Shown here piece after piece: positions 26,829-36,085 of a stretch of 64,000 nt of DNA; the first letter of the stretch is position 1, and every line of letters begins with the position of its first letter. The notes under the pieces were generated by a model. It saw nothing but the letters and a program-made list of their open reading frames with translations, searched no databases and had not been told where the DNA came from. This stretch comes from G963678445 sp963678445 (GTDB lineage: Bacteria; Hydrogenedentota; Hydrogenedentia; Hydrogenedentales; G963678445). A program made the position numbers and the translations under genes. Where the stretch lies: positions 2,480,001 to 2,544,000 of the forward strand of contig OY782877.1 of assembly GCA_963678445.1 (NCBI GenBank), written 5' to 3'.

Positions 26829-27874
26829 TATTTTACCTTTCCAATAACACGAATGCTCGGTAAGGCGACTTTCTTTTTACGGTCAGTTAGCAAGAATTCA
26901 ACGACGAGAAAAAGTAATGCCGGAACCAGAAAAATCTGAAACTTTTCTTCATAACGCGTGATTTTTTGTGCTTCGAGTGCTTTTTTATCCGCAGAAGCAA
27001 TAAAACTACGATAAATTTCGCCCAAATCAAATGCGCCGGTGGCCACATTCAGATAGCGGCCACCTGGTGTCGCTGCAGCCATTTCACGCAACGTGTCCGC
27101 ATCCAGTTTGGTCCATACTTCCTTGCCCTCATACGTTAAAAACTGTTTTTCCCCATTGGGACCAATTACAGGGATGCGGCGTCCGTGCGTTTCATCCCCC
27201 AGACCTATGGCCAGCATACGGATGCCCTTTTTGCCAGCATCCGAAGCCGCCTCAACCGGGAAGCTATCCTGGTCCTCGCCGTCCGTAATCAGGATGATAT
27301 CCTTGTAGGCCTTTTCCTGATCATCGAAAACATCGCCCAAGGTAGTGCGAATAGCGTCGCCGAGTTTAGTGCCCCCACGGGAAACACTGTTCACCGTTGT
27401 ATTTTCCAACGCCATGCGAAAGAATCCGTAATCAAGTGTGAGGGGGCAGGTGGCTACCGCGTGCCCGGCGAAAAGGACAAGGCCGACACGGTCCCCCTGG
27501 AGTTGTTCCAGGCAGTCGCGTATGGCCAGTTTGGCGCGCTCAAGACGGTTGGGCGCGAGATCATCCGCGAGCATACTCCGGGATACGTCGAGCAGAAAGA
27601 CGACGTCACGCCCTTCACGCGCTACCGTGCGTGGAATGGGATTCCAGGCCGGGCGCGCCAAGGCAAGGACCAGGAAAAACACCGTCAACAGCAGAAAGAG
27701 CGCCTTCCAGCGTCGTCTGGTCACACTGACAGTGTTCCGAAGCGATTGCAACAGCTCAGGCGCGGCAAAGCGCTGCGCCAACTGTTTGCGTTTATAAGCA
27801 ACGTAAAAAAACAATCCAGCCAATGCAGGAAGGAGCCAGAGCAAGTAGAGCATTTCAATGTGATATAGCTTCAT
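26828..27874 (-). CDS. batB: BatB-like von Willebrand factor A membrane protein
   Basis: A 348-residue inner-membrane protein with a von Willebrand A domain. I take the ATG at 27874, with AGGAG eight bases upstream and an ATGA overlap with the batA stop. An open extension upstream has no ribosome site. Two membrane helices (about 8-25 and 56-75) precede the A domain, whose metal-ion site begins DVSRS (Asp96, Ser98, Ser100). A third helix lies near the C-terminus. ILITDGEDQDS supplies a further metal-site aspartate. BatA and BatB are believed to act together in a membrane complex fed by the MoxR ATPase. Confidence 0.92.
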   Translation of the reverse strand: MKLYHIEMLYLLWLLPALAGLFFYVAYKRKQLAQRFAAPELLQSLRNTVSVTRRRWKALFLLLTVFFLVLALARPAWNPIPRTVAREGRDVVFLLDVSRSMLADDLAPNRLERAKLAIRDCLEQLQGDRVGLVLFAGHAVATCPLTLDYGFFRMALENTTVNSVSRGGTKLGDAIRTTLGDVFDDQEKAYKDIILITDGEDQDSFPVEAASDAGKKGIRMLAIGLGDETHGRRIPVIGPNGEKQFLTYEGKEVWTKLDADTLREMAAATPGGRYLNVATGAFDLGEIYRSFIASADKKALEAQKITRYEEKFQIFLVPALLFLVVEFLLTDRKKKVALPSIRVIGKVK

Positions 27875-28929
27875 GGGATGCTCCTGAACAAGGTGTTGCG
27901 CAGTACAACTTCCACCAGCAGGCAAAGCAAGGCCGCCAGCGCAAAAGGTGTAAAGTATTCCCGATAATCCAGGTAGCGCACAGATTCAATTTCACTTTTT
28001 TCCAATTGGTTGATCTCTTCGTAGACAGCACGCAACGCTTTTGCATCGGCGGCATGACGATAGATGCCGCCTGTTTCTTTGGCCAAAGCGCTGAGCGTTT
28101 TTTCATCCAATGCAGGTGCGCCGGGCAGCGCAATCGGTCCCATGAAGGTGGAAATAGTCTGTTGCCCTTCCAGCTCGCCAACACCGATGGTATAAATCTT
28201 GATGCCCCACTCTTTCGCCATGGCGGCAGCCTCCAGAGGCTCCCGCTTGCCGACATTGTTACAACCATCCGTTAGCAGGATGATGATGCGACTCTTCAAC
28301 TCATACGCGTCCGGATCAATTTTATGCTGCTGTTCCAGCGTTTGCTCCGCAGTGCGCAAGCGCGCGGCAGCCAATGCCAACGCATCGCCAATCGCGGTAC
28401 CGTCTTCACTCTTTTGCTGCACCAAATCGATTTTTTTCATGAACTGCGACAACGCGTCATGCCCTAACGTCAACGGGCATATGGTGTCGGCATAGCGTGC
28501 GAACGATACCAGCCCGACCAAGTCATTGGGGCGTCCCTCAAGATTGTCGCCGTCGCCATGCACGAATTCCTCAAAGACACTCTTTACTACATCCAGGCGT
28601 GTGCGTTCCTGTCCGCCAAAGCGCATAGGCGCTCTCATACTGCCAGAGCGATCAACCACCATTTCGATAGCAATGCCCTGGCTGACATCATGAACCCGCT
28701 CTTGGCCCTGCTGCGGACGCGCCAGTGCGATAACGAGAAAAACAAGCGCAGCAACACGCAGGGCCGGGAGCAGTGAGAGGAGGCGTTGCCGTGGCGAAAT
28801 GCCAGCGGCCTGTAATAGATGTACCGAGGAAAAGCGTAACGCAGCACGCTGTTTCCGGGTATGCCCCCAGTAAAGAAGCACTGGGAGGAGTAAAAGCAAT
28901 ACAAATGTCCAGGGAGATTCAAATCGCAT
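27871..28929 (-). CDS. batA: BatA-like von Willebrand factor A membrane protein
   Basis: A 352-residue paralogue of BatB with the same plan. Two N-terminal membrane helices (about 6-22 and 56-71) are followed by a von Willebrand A domain with metal-site motif DRSGS (Asp93, Ser95, Ser97) and IILLTDGCNNVG. A C-terminal helix near 325-345 completes it. It starts one base inside the previous stop (TGATG) and ends with an ATGA overlap into batB. Tight packing implies fixed stoichiometry in the complex. Confidence 0.92.
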   Translation of the reverse strand: MRFESPWTFVLLLLLPVLLYWGHTRKQRAALRFSSVHLLQAAGISPRQRLLSLLPALRVAALVFLVIALARPQQGQERVHDVSQGIAIEMVVDRSGSMRAPMRFGGQERTRLDVVKSVFEEFVHGDGDNLEGRPNDLVGLVSFARYADTICPLTLGHDALSQFMKKIDLVQQKSEDGTAIGDALALAAARLRTAEQTLEQQHKIDPDAYELKSRIIILLTDGCNNVGKREPLEAAAMAKEWGIKIYTIGVGELEGQQTISTFMGPIALPGAPALDEKTLSALAKETGGIYRHAADAKALRAVYEEINQLEKSEIESVRYLDYREYFTPFALAALLCLLVEVVLRNTLFRSIP

Positions 28930-30002
28930 CAGGCGCAGCCTCCTTCCTCAGAAGTGTTTTCCTGTTCAAAGGCCTCGCTGGTCTCCATGATGAACTGGCG
29001 GCACGTTTGATACGTGTTCTGTGCCTCTTCGCGATCGGGTTGATATTTGGCAAACTTGACCAGGTCGCAATGTTGCAAAAAGGTCTGCAGTAAGCGCTCG
29101 TGCTTTTCTTCCAGAATTTTGCCCTGACTGAGTTCCTCCAGAAATTCCTCTGTAGTGCGTTCAGGCGCGTGGAAGTGAAAAAGGTCTTCAATGTAATACC
29201 GGAGTACATCGCAAACGCGCACATAATACGGCTCGATTTCACCCTTTTCCAAAAGCTGTGCAGCGCGTATCGCGGCTAATTCACCTAGCGCTTTTTCTCG
29301 AGGCGAAAGCGAGGGGAGAGGTTGTGTGGCGTGCTGTTTTCGGCGTCGATACCAAAGGAACAGTGCAACGCCGAGCACAACAGCGAGCACCGCAAGGACA
29401 AGCAGGGGGAGGGTCCAGTTTCGCGGCAATGAAAGCGGTTCTGAAGCAGCAAGAAGCTCCTCGGGTTTCTCATCGCCCTGTAAAACCGATGTGACGACGA
29501 TGTCGAGGCTCTTGGTCTCAAAGCGATGCTCCTCCGCATTCTTTTCATGGCTTTCCGTAAAGGAGATGGTCAGCGGGGGGATTTCGTATGTGCCAGCCAG
29601 AAATGGCGCAAGCGTATACGTCCGCGTATAGGAGATTGTTCCATCGTCATGCAGTGCTGGGCGTGCATCTTCATGCTTCAGCAGTTCAAACCACGGCGGT
29701 TCTTCTTCTCCCTCCTTTACCTCTGGCGTTTCAGGCCATGCGTCAGGAAGTTGAACCTCGCCGCCTTCCGGGATTCGGGCACAAAGCGTGAGTTGCAAAA
29801 ATTCCACGGTCGACAACTCACTGCGATCCGTTGTTTGCGTCAGGGTAAGCGGACCACGTGTATAGGTCTCCACGAGACCCTTCGGCGCAGACGCTTCTTT
29901 GGGTGCGCAAGCCAAAAGTGTGAGCGAAAGGCACAAAATACCCAGCATGCTGTACAGCATGCCTCTTGTCGCTATTCGTATGTCAGGGCAACGCCAAGTC
30001 AT
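28929..30002 (-). CDS. Bat-operon lipoprotein with one membrane helix (BatD-related or DUF4381-like)
   Basis: The preferred start is the ATG at 30002. It has AAGGA and GGA upstream and gives a lipoprotein signal of normal length with lipobox Leu-Ala-Cys at residue 32. A GTG ten codons earlier is possible. A periplasmic beta domain (about 40-190) resembles the BatD immunoglobulin-like modules, for example EIPPLTISF. A membrane helix lies at about 198-220. A cytosolic helical domain (about 240-355) with ARG-type motifs such as YYVRVCDVLRYYIEDLF resembles DUF4381-like proteins found in these operons. Exact family is uncertain. Its position between the DUF58 gene and batA is the usual one. Confidence 0.7.
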   Translation of the reverse strand: MTWRCPDIRIATRGMLYSMLGILCLSLTLLACAPKEASAPKGLVETYTRGPLTLTQTTDRSELSTVEFLQLTLCARIPEGGEVQLPDAWPETPEVKEGEEEPPWFELLKHEDARPALHDDGTISYTRTYTLAPFLAGTYEIPPLTISFTESHEKNAEEHRFETKSLDIVVTSVLQGDEKPEELLAASEPLSLPRNWTLPLLVLAVLAVVLGVALFLWYRRRKQHATQPLPSLSPREKALGELAAIRAAQLLEKGEIEPYYVRVCDVLRYYIEDLFHFHAPERTTEEFLEELSQGKILEEKHERLLQTFLQHCDLVKFAKYQPDREEAQNTYQTCRQFIMETSEAFEQENTSEEGGCA

Positions 30003-30047
30003 TAAAATCCAATCCTTATTCGATATACGCACGAGAAAACGCCTCGC

Positions 30048-30923
30048 CTATGCACGCCGTTCACGACGTCGGAAAAAGCGCACCAGATCCCGTATGTATT
30101 CACGCTCTGTACTTAGATCTACCTGGTCCACATTCATCGAAGCGAGCGTTTCCCGAAGCTGTTGTGTTCGTTCATAACAAAGCGTTTCATATCGCTTTCG
30201 TACTTCGCGGTTTCCCGTGTCGACCAACACACGCTCCCCGGTCTCCGCATCTTCCATTTCAATCAGCCCCAGGTTAGGGAGCTGATGTTCACGTGGATCA
30301 GAGATAGAGGCGGCAATGAGATCGTGCCGTTTGCTGAGAATGCGCAGGGATTTCTCGTAGTTGTCACACTGGAAGTCCGATACGAGAAAAACGACCCCGC
30401 GTTTATTCATTACCCGCCCCACATAATCAAGCGCTTGTGCGATATTCGTTTTAGCCTTTCGGGGAGTGAAGGCCAGTACATCGCGAATGATGCGCAGCAC
30501 ATGGGTAGCCCCCTTTTGGGGAGGGATGAAGTGCTCAACGGTATCGGTAAAAATAAGCAGGCCTACCTTGTCATTATTTTTTACCGCGGAGAAGGCAAGC
30601 AAGGCACATAATTCCGAAGCCAGCGCATTTTTCGTTTGGTTTATCGTGCCAAACGAGCCGGAGGCCGACAGGTCGACGACGAGCATGAGCGTAAGTTCAC
30701 GCTCTTCCCGGAAACGCTTGATATAGGGATGCCCCATACGTGCAGTAACATTCCAGTCGATGGTTCGTACATCGTCGCCCGGCTGGTACTCACGTACCTC
30801 GTCGAACTCCATGCCCTGTCCTTTGAATACACTATGGTACTCGCCAGCCAGACTATCATTGACCGCTTTATTGGTATAAATCTGAATATAGCGGACTTTT
30901 TTTGCCAATTCTTTTGAAAGCAT
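30048..30923 (-). CDS. DUF58 domain protein (MoxR-associated)
   Basis: A 291-residue cytosolic protein of the DUF58 family, which contains a degenerate von Willebrand A fold and always accompanies MoxR ATPases. The signature GMEFDEVREYQPGDDVRTIDWNVTAR is complete (about residues 36-62). Next comes RELTLMLVVDLSASGSFG, a metal-site-like motif (Asp-Leu-Ser-Ala-Ser), then GVVFLVSDFQ. It has no membrane helix. It lies 66 bases after moxR. It is thought to present client proteins or complex partners to MoxR, based on the family and not on anything seen here. Confidence 0.92.
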   Translation of the reverse strand: MLSKELAKKVRYIQIYTNKAVNDSLAGEYHSVFKGQGMEFDEVREYQPGDDVRTIDWNVTARMGHPYIKRFREERELTLMLVVDLSASGSFGTINQTKNALASELCALLAFSAVKNNDKVGLLIFTDTVEHFIPPQKGATHVLRIIRDVLAFTPRKAKTNIAQALDYVGRVMNKRGVVFLVSDFQCDNYEKSLRILSKRHDLIAASISDPREHQLPNLGLIEMEDAETGERVLVDTGNREVRKRYETLCYERTQQLRETLASMNVDQVDLSTEREYIRDLVRFFRRRERRA

Positions 30924-30989
30924 CGCGTGATTGCCTCAATCGCTTTGCGTAAAGTTATTTGTTACACATGGTACGAATCTAATCGCATT

Positions 30990-31979
30990 TTACGGAACAT
31001 CAACGCTGTCGAGAACCGTGCGCACGATATCTTCGGCGCTTTTTTCTTCTGCCTCTGCTTCATAGGTCAGCACGACACGATGGCGTAGTACATCGGGTGC
31101 AATCGATTTTACGTCCTGTGGCGTGACGTAGCCGCGTCCTTGCAGGAGTGCATGCGCGCGTGCAGCCATAGCCAGGAAAATCGTAGCGCGTGGCGATGCG
31201 CCGTAGCGCAGGAAGTCTCCAATGTCGAGCTTATAGGCGTCGGGGTTACGAGTACACTCGACGAGGTCGACAATGTATTCCTCCAGTTTTTCATCCATAT
31301 AAATTTCGTCGGTGAGTTGGCGCAGCCGCAAAATCTCTTTTGGGGTAATGACAGGCGACACAGCGATATTAACCGTCGAACGCGCCATGCGTTTAAGAAT
31401 TTGTCTTTCCTCTTCCTTCGTAGGATAGGAGATGTTGAGCTTGAGCATGAACCGGTCTACCTGTGCCTCCGGCAAGGGGTAGGTGCCCTCCTGCTCAATA
31501 GGGTTCTGCGTGGCAAGCACCAGGAAGGGTTCTTCAAGCTTGAAGGTTTCTTCGCCAATCGTGACCTGACGTTCTTGCATGGCTTCAAGCAGTGCGCTTT
31601 GCACCTTGGCAGGCGCACGATTGATTTCGTCTGCCAGAATGACATTGGCAAAAAGCGGCCCCTTTTTGGTGATAAAGCCACCATTCTTCGGATCGTAGAT
31701 CAGAGTGCCGATCAAGTCTGCGGGCAGCAGGTCGGGCGTAAACTGAATGCGATGGAAAGTAGCTTGGATGACCTGCGCCAACGTGGTGACCGATAACGTC
31801 TTGGCCAATCCGGGAACCCCTTCGATGAGTACATGGTTATTGCACAAGATGGCGAGCAGCAGTCGTTCAATCAAGTATTCCTGCCCAATGATTACCGTGC
31901 GGATTTCATCGCGAATCCGTTGCAGTAACTCGCTTTCCTGTTTTACCTGTTCCCCGATTTGTTTTACATCGAGCGCCAT
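30990..31979 (-). CDS. moxR: MoxR-family AAA+ ATPase
   Basis: A 329-residue AAA+ ATPase of the MoxR group, presumed to be a chaperone that assembles or activates the Bat complex. Walker A is GVPGLAKT (residues 54-61) and Walker B is ILADEIN (Asp117, Glu118). The sensor block ATQNPIEQEGTYPLPEAQVDRF is complete, and the C-terminal lid follows. A GGAGG lies just upstream, directly next to a stable hairpin in the presumed leader (32003-32026). It is likely the first gene of the moxR-bat transcript, although htrA is on the same strand just upstream. Confidence 0.95.
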   Translation of the reverse strand: MALDVKQIGEQVKQESELLQRIRDEIRTVIIGQEYLIERLLLAILCNNHVLIEGVPGLAKTLSVTTLAQVIQATFHRIQFTPDLLPADLIGTLIYDPKNGGFITKKGPLFANVILADEINRAPAKVQSALLEAMQERQVTIGEETFKLEEPFLVLATQNPIEQEGTYPLPEAQVDRFMLKLNISYPTKEEERQILKRMARSTVNIAVSPVITPKEILRLRQLTDEIYMDEKLEEYIVDLVECTRNPDAYKLDIGDFLRYGASPRATIFLAMAARAHALLQGRGYVTPQDVKSIAPDVLRHRVVLTYEAEAEEKSAEDIVRTVLDSVDVP

Positions 31980-32002
31980 TTTTTCTATTCCTCCAGCGGT
32001 AT

Positions 32003-32026
32003 GCCGCCCTGCTGAAGCAGGGCGGC
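32003..32026 (-). repeat. Perfect 10-bp hairpin between htrA and moxR
   Basis: GCCGCCCTGC (32003-32012) and GCAGGGCGGC (32017-32026) pair perfectly around the loop TGAA. On the minus strand it follows the htrA stop by about 88 bases and lies 24 bases before the moxR start. There is no T-run on that strand. It may be an mRNA-stabilising or attenuating structure or a REP-like unit. Confidence 0.55.
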
Positions 32027-32113
32027 CGCACTTATTTTTGTTTGTGTCTTAAACTTCGGAAACCGCAATAGGCGATGAAGGCCATCCCTTGTGTTCGCGG
32101 TTACGGAACCGCG

Positions 32114-33586
32114 TTACTTCATTTCAATCACGACGTAGCGGGTATAGCGTCCTTCACGTACCAGCAGCAGCACGCCTTGGTTGTCTTTCTGTTTCTTCAT
32201 TGCACTTCGGAAATCATCCGTATTGTGAATCTTGATACGGTTCACTTCCTGAATGAGCATGCCCTCTTCGAGGCCTGCACGAGCCGCGGCAGAACCCGGG
32301 TCTACTTGTGCCACAATGACCCCTTCTTCGCCTTCAACGCCGAAGCGTTCCGCCAGTTCATCCGTAAGATTCTGCACAGAGATACCCAGATCCTGGTGGG
32401 TGCGCGTTTTTCCAGTACGGATAATACCGTCGTCATCTTCGGGAAGGGTACCTATTTTAAGCGTTTTGGTCAATTTCTTGCCGTCACGGAGGATGCGGAG
32501 CTTCACCTTGGTGCCTGGCGCGGTAGAAGCTACCCGGCTACGGAACGAACCGATTTCCTCAACCGGTTTTCCATCAAACTCCAGAACGATATCATCCCGT
32601 TTTAGTCCGGCCTCTTCCGCAGGACCGTCCTCGGCAACGCCGGCAATCAGCACGCCTTTGCCATCTTTGATGCCAAACCATTGCGACAGTTCTGAGGTCA
32701 GATTCTGAATATTGACGCCGAGGAAGCCGCGGGTTACATCGCCATGCTCACGTAACTGCCCTTCCACATACTGGATCATGCTGGCGGGAATAGCGAATCC
32801 AATACCCATATAGCCGCCGCTGCGACTATAAATCGCTGTGTTCATGCCGATCACTTCCCCTTTAAGGTTGACCAGCGGACCACCAGAATTACCTGGGTTG
32901 ATGGCCGCATCCGTCTGAATGAAATCGGCATAATCAACGATACCTACATTGCCACGACCACGTGCGCTTACGATGCCCTGGGTGACGGTGTGCTCCAGTC
33001 CAAAGGGGCTTCCGATAGCCAATACCCATTCCCCAACACGCAGGGCGTCAGAGTTTCCTAACTTCAGGTGGGGTAGATTCTTACCGTCAATTTTAATCAG
33101 AGCGATCTCGGTATGGGGGTCCGTGCCGATTAATTCCGCCTCGAACTCACGCCCGTCATGCAAGGTAACGCGCAACACATCCGCATCGCCCGCCACATGG
33201 TGGTTCGTGACGATATAGCCGTCATCCGAGATGAGAAATCCCGACCCCTGTCCCACGGGGACCGGACCGCTGGATGCCGGTTGCCGCTGTTGCGGCATTT
33301 GGCGTCCAAAAGGCCCGAAGAACTGCTCTAACAGATCCTGCGGACTCATTGCGCGTGTGCGCTTTGGCATTTCCTTTTCCACCGAGATGAAAACTACCCC
33401 CGGCGAAACATTTTCGGCCACCGTAGCGAAGGCATCGCTCAGCGCCTGCGCCTGTGCCACCTCAGGCGTATTGATTTCACCCATAACGGGTTGCGGATTA
33501 TAAAGCAAGGTCGCCACGACAGCGCAGCTTGCGAGGAGAAGCATACTGAGCCCCCATTTTTTCGAAAAAAGCATAGTGTAGCGCAT
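32114..33586 (-). CDS. degP: Periplasmic serine protease, HtrA/DegP family (Do)
   Basis: A 490-residue envelope protease-chaperone. A signal segment (about 10-30) exports it. The trypsin-like domain carries His130 in VTNHHV and Ser234 in the oxyanion block NPGNSGGPLV. At the position normally held by the catalytic aspartate the sequence reads DPHTEIALI, so Glu160 replaces Asp. Two PDZ domains follow (about 275-370 and 395-485), the usual DegP/DegQ layout. It precedes moxR-bat on the same strand, which suggests one envelope-stress locus. The glutamate may lower or alter activity; a few HtrA homologues are known to vary here, so inactivity is not claimed. Confidence 0.93.
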   Translation of the reverse strand: MRYTMLFSKKWGLSMLLLASCAVVATLLYNPQPVMGEINTPEVAQAQALSDAFATVAENVSPGVVFISVEKEMPKRTRAMSPQDLLEQFFGPFGRQMPQQRQPASSGPVPVGQGSGFLISDDGYIVTNHHVAGDADVLRVTLHDGREFEAELIGTDPHTEIALIKIDGKNLPHLKLGNSDALRVGEWVLAIGSPFGLEHTVTQGIVSARGRGNVGIVDYADFIQTDAAINPGNSGGPLVNLKGEVIGMNTAIYSRSGGYMGIGFAIPASMIQYVEGQLREHGDVTRGFLGVNIQNLTSELSQWFGIKDGKGVLIAGVAEDGPAEEAGLKRDDIVLEFDGKPVEEIGSFRSRVASTAPGTKVKLRILRDGKKLTKTLKIGTLPEDDDGIIRTGKTRTHQDLGISVQNLTDELAERFGVEGEEGVIVAQVDPGSAAARAGLEEGMLIQEVNRIKIHNTDDFRSAMKKQKDNQGVLLLVREGRYTRYVVIEMK

Positions 33587-33597
33587 AATCGACTCCT

Positions 33598-33705
33598 TTT
33601 TAGTGACAAAATCTGAAAAGTTGCCATAAAAAACGAAATTTTACTGTTGTCAGGTATGGCAAGGACCATACTTTTTGGTTGTGATCCCTGGAGCTTCTCT
33701 GTGAA
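33598..33705 (+). repeat. Dispersed GCTG-hairpin repeat, copy B
   Basis: The copy begins TTTTAGTGA at 33598. The stretch 33616-33637 is identical to copy A at 17010-17031. TTGCCAT (33621-33627) is matched by ATGGCAA (33656-33662), and the core AAGGACCATA is at 33661-33670. The right-hand hairpin is worn. It lies in the 418-base gap between the divergent htrA and pcrA genes and points toward pcrA. The rest of the gap (33706-34004) shows no clear gene or strong promoter. Confidence 0.7.
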
Positions 33706-34004
33706 AGGGAGCTGCTCCGTGTATCCATCTACCTTAAACGCTGGGCCCTGTTAAGCGTTTAGGGTTTTATTTATACGGGTAGCAAGCATATTTGATGCCA
33801 AGGTGAAATTATTTTTATAACCCATTATTTTGTAATGATTTATCACTTTTTAAGAGGAAGATTCTTTTGTGGGATAAAAACAGATATCCTACTTTGCACC
33901 GCATATGGGGTATAAAAGAAAGCAAATCGAATGCGCTGGAAAATCTTGGTCAGGTGCCTTTTTTTTGATACAATCGCCGTTTTCGTGAAGCCGCGTCACA
34001 AGGA

Positions 34005-36083
34005 ATGTGGGAAAGCAGTACGGTGTCATCATCTTCGAAGTTCATAGCTGGCCTGAATGAGCGCCAACGTAAAGCGGTTGTACAGACGACAGGCCCTGTG
34101 TTGGTGCTGGCGGGGGCAGGCAGTGGAAAAACACGGGTGATTACGCGTCGCATTGCGTATATCCTGACCAAACGTCTGGCGCGTCCCTCTCAGATTCTGG
34201 CAGTGACTTTCACGAATAAAGCAGCGATGGAGATGCGTGAACGGGTGGCGGAGTTGGTAGGGAAAAAGCAAGCTGCGGATATTGTTATTTCTACCTTCCA
34301 TTCTTTCTGCCTGCGGGTGTTGCGCAAACATATCGAGCGGGTGGGCTATCGAAAAAACTTTACGATTGCAGGCGATGGTGATTCACGGGCGTTGCTGCGG
34401 CGGGTGGTGGACGATTTAGGGAGCACGGAAAGTTTTAAACCGGCCTCTTTTCAGGCTGCGATCAGCTTGTACAAGAATTCCAACGAAGTGCCTGAACCGG
34501 GACGTGGGCGTGCGGTGAAGAATGCGACGGAGGAAAAATATGAGACCTATGTGCCAGAGGTTTATGCGGGTTACCAGTCGGCCTTGCGCGCTGCGAATAG
34601 TATCGATTTTGATGATCTGCTGCTGTTGACGCTCAGGCTGTTTCAGGAGCATCCGGATATTCTGGAACTTTTTCGAAATCACTTCAAGTATGTGATGGTG
34701 GATGAGTATCAGGATACCAACGGCGTGCAGTACGCACTGTTGCGTATGCTGGTGGAGGAACATCGTAATTTTTGCGTGGTTGGCGACGATGATCAATCGA
34801 TTTACGCCTGGCGCGGTGCGGATTACCGGAATATTCTGGAGTTTGAGAAGCATTTTCCTGGCGCGACTATCGTTACGCTGGATCAGAATTATCGGTCGAC
34901 AGAGACGATTCTGGCCGCGGCTAACAGTGTGATCAAGAATAACAAGGCGCGTCGTGAAAAAAAACTCTGGTCGGAGTTGGGCAAGGGACGCCCCATAGAC
35001 TGGATTGTGACGGGTGATGAAGAGGCCGAGGCGAAGGAGGCGGTGAAATGGTTGAAGCATATTCAGGAGAAGACCGCAGCACGGTATCGTGATTTTGCCC
35101 TGCTATATCGTTCCAATATACAGTCGAGGCCCTTGGAGATTGCTTTTCGCCAGGCGGGTATTCCCTACGTGGTCATTGGTGGACAGGAGTTTTTTGAACG
35201 AGCAGAGGTGAAGGATATAATTTCGTACCTCAAGGTGATCGCTAATCCGCGCGATGAATCCGCGTTTTTGCGGGTGGTGAATATGCCGCGGCGGGGTATT
35301 GGCGACACTACGTTGCACAAGGTGCATGACTTGTGTCGTGAGCATTCGCTGAGCCTGGGCAAGGGCATGGCGGAGCTGTTGCGGCGGGGAATGGCCCCTG
35401 CGCAAGCGGAGCATGGTATCCGGGAATTTTTGGGTCTGTTAAAACATTTTCGTGCACGCTTCCGCAATCGGGATGCCAGCATGAAGGAAATCGTACAGGA
35501 TTTAGTCCTCGCGATTGATTACAACGGTGAGTTGGAACGCAGTTGTAAGACCAAGGAAGCGGCCTTTAATCGCTGGCAGAACGTGGAATTAGTGGTTAAC
35601 GCAGTAGGCGATTATGAAAAGGAGGCTCAATCGCCGTCCTTAATGGGGTTTCTGGATGCGAGCCATCTGAACAGCGATTCTGATCGGCGCAGCAAAGCAG
35701 AACGTCGGGAATCGGCGGTAACGTTGATGACGGTGCATAGTTCAAAAGGCCTGGAGTTTCCGTTTGTCTTTCTCATGGGGGTGGAGGAAGGACTCATGCC
35801 GCACGAACGCAGCATTAAGGAACATACCCTGGATGAAGAGCGTCGGCTTTTTTATGTGGCGCTAACCCGGGGACAACGGCATGTAACTTTTTTTGAAGCT
35901 CTGGCGCGGGTGAAGCATGGCAAGGAAAAAATGACGACAACCAGTCGCTTTGTGGAGGAGATTCCACAGGATTTGCTGCGTAAACATGTGCGTGCCGTGC
36001 GTGAGATGGTGGCGGAACGGGTGGAGCCCCCCAAGCCGAAACCCAAGAAGCGACGTGCGCGCAAAAAACCGTTGTCCTCATAA
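34005..36083 (+). CDS. pcrA: UvrD/PcrA/Rep family DNA helicase
   Basis: Superfamily 1A 3'-to-5' helicase of 692 residues used in DNA repair and replication restart. Motif I GAGSGKT (37-43) binds ATP, and motif Ia is AVTFTNKAAMEMRERV. Motif II is DEYQDTN, motif III is GDDDQSIYAWRGAD, motif IV is LDQNYRST, and motif V is TVHSSKGLEFPFVF. Motif VI is ERRLFYVALTRGQ. The chain is a little short of UvrD and lacks a long C-terminal tail; it ends in a basic stretch. Assignment to Rep or PcrA rather than UvrD is not secure. AAGGA is almost in contact with the ATG, so a GTG a few codons later is conceivable. It converges on the next gene with two bases between the stops. Confidence 0.93.
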   Translation: MWESSTVSSSSKFIAGLNERQRKAVVQTTGPVLVLAGAGSGKTRVITRRIAYILTKRLARPSQILAVTFTNKAAMEMRERVAELVGKKQAADIVISTFHSFCLRVLRKHIERVGYRKNFTIAGDGDSRALLRRVVDDLGSTESFKPASFQAAISLYKNSNEVPEPGRGRAVKNATEEKYETYVPEVYAGYQSALRAANSIDFDDLLLLTLRLFQEHPDILELFRNHFKYVMVDEYQDTNGVQYALLRMLVEEHRNFCVVGDDDQSIYAWRGADYRNILEFEKHFPGATIVTLDQNYRSTETILAAANSVIKNNKARREKKLWSELGKGRPIDWIVTGDEEAEAKEAVKWLKHIQEKTAARYRDFALLYRSNIQSRPLEIAFRQAGIPYVVIGGQEFFERAEVKDIISYLKVIANPRDESAFLRVVNMPRRGIGDTTLHKVHDLCREHSLSLGKGMAELLRRGMAPAQAEHGIREFLGLLKHFRARFRNRDASMKEIVQDLVLAIDYNGELERSCKTKEAAFNRWQNVELVVNAVGDYEKEAQSPSLMGFLDASHLNSDSDRRSKAERRESAVTLMTVHSSKGLEFPFVFLMGVEEGLMPHERSIKEHTLDEERRLFYVALTRGQRHVTFFEALARVKHGKEKMTTTSRFVEEIPQDLLRKHVRAVREMVAERVEPPKPKPKKRRARKKPLSS

Positions 36084-36085
36084 CC

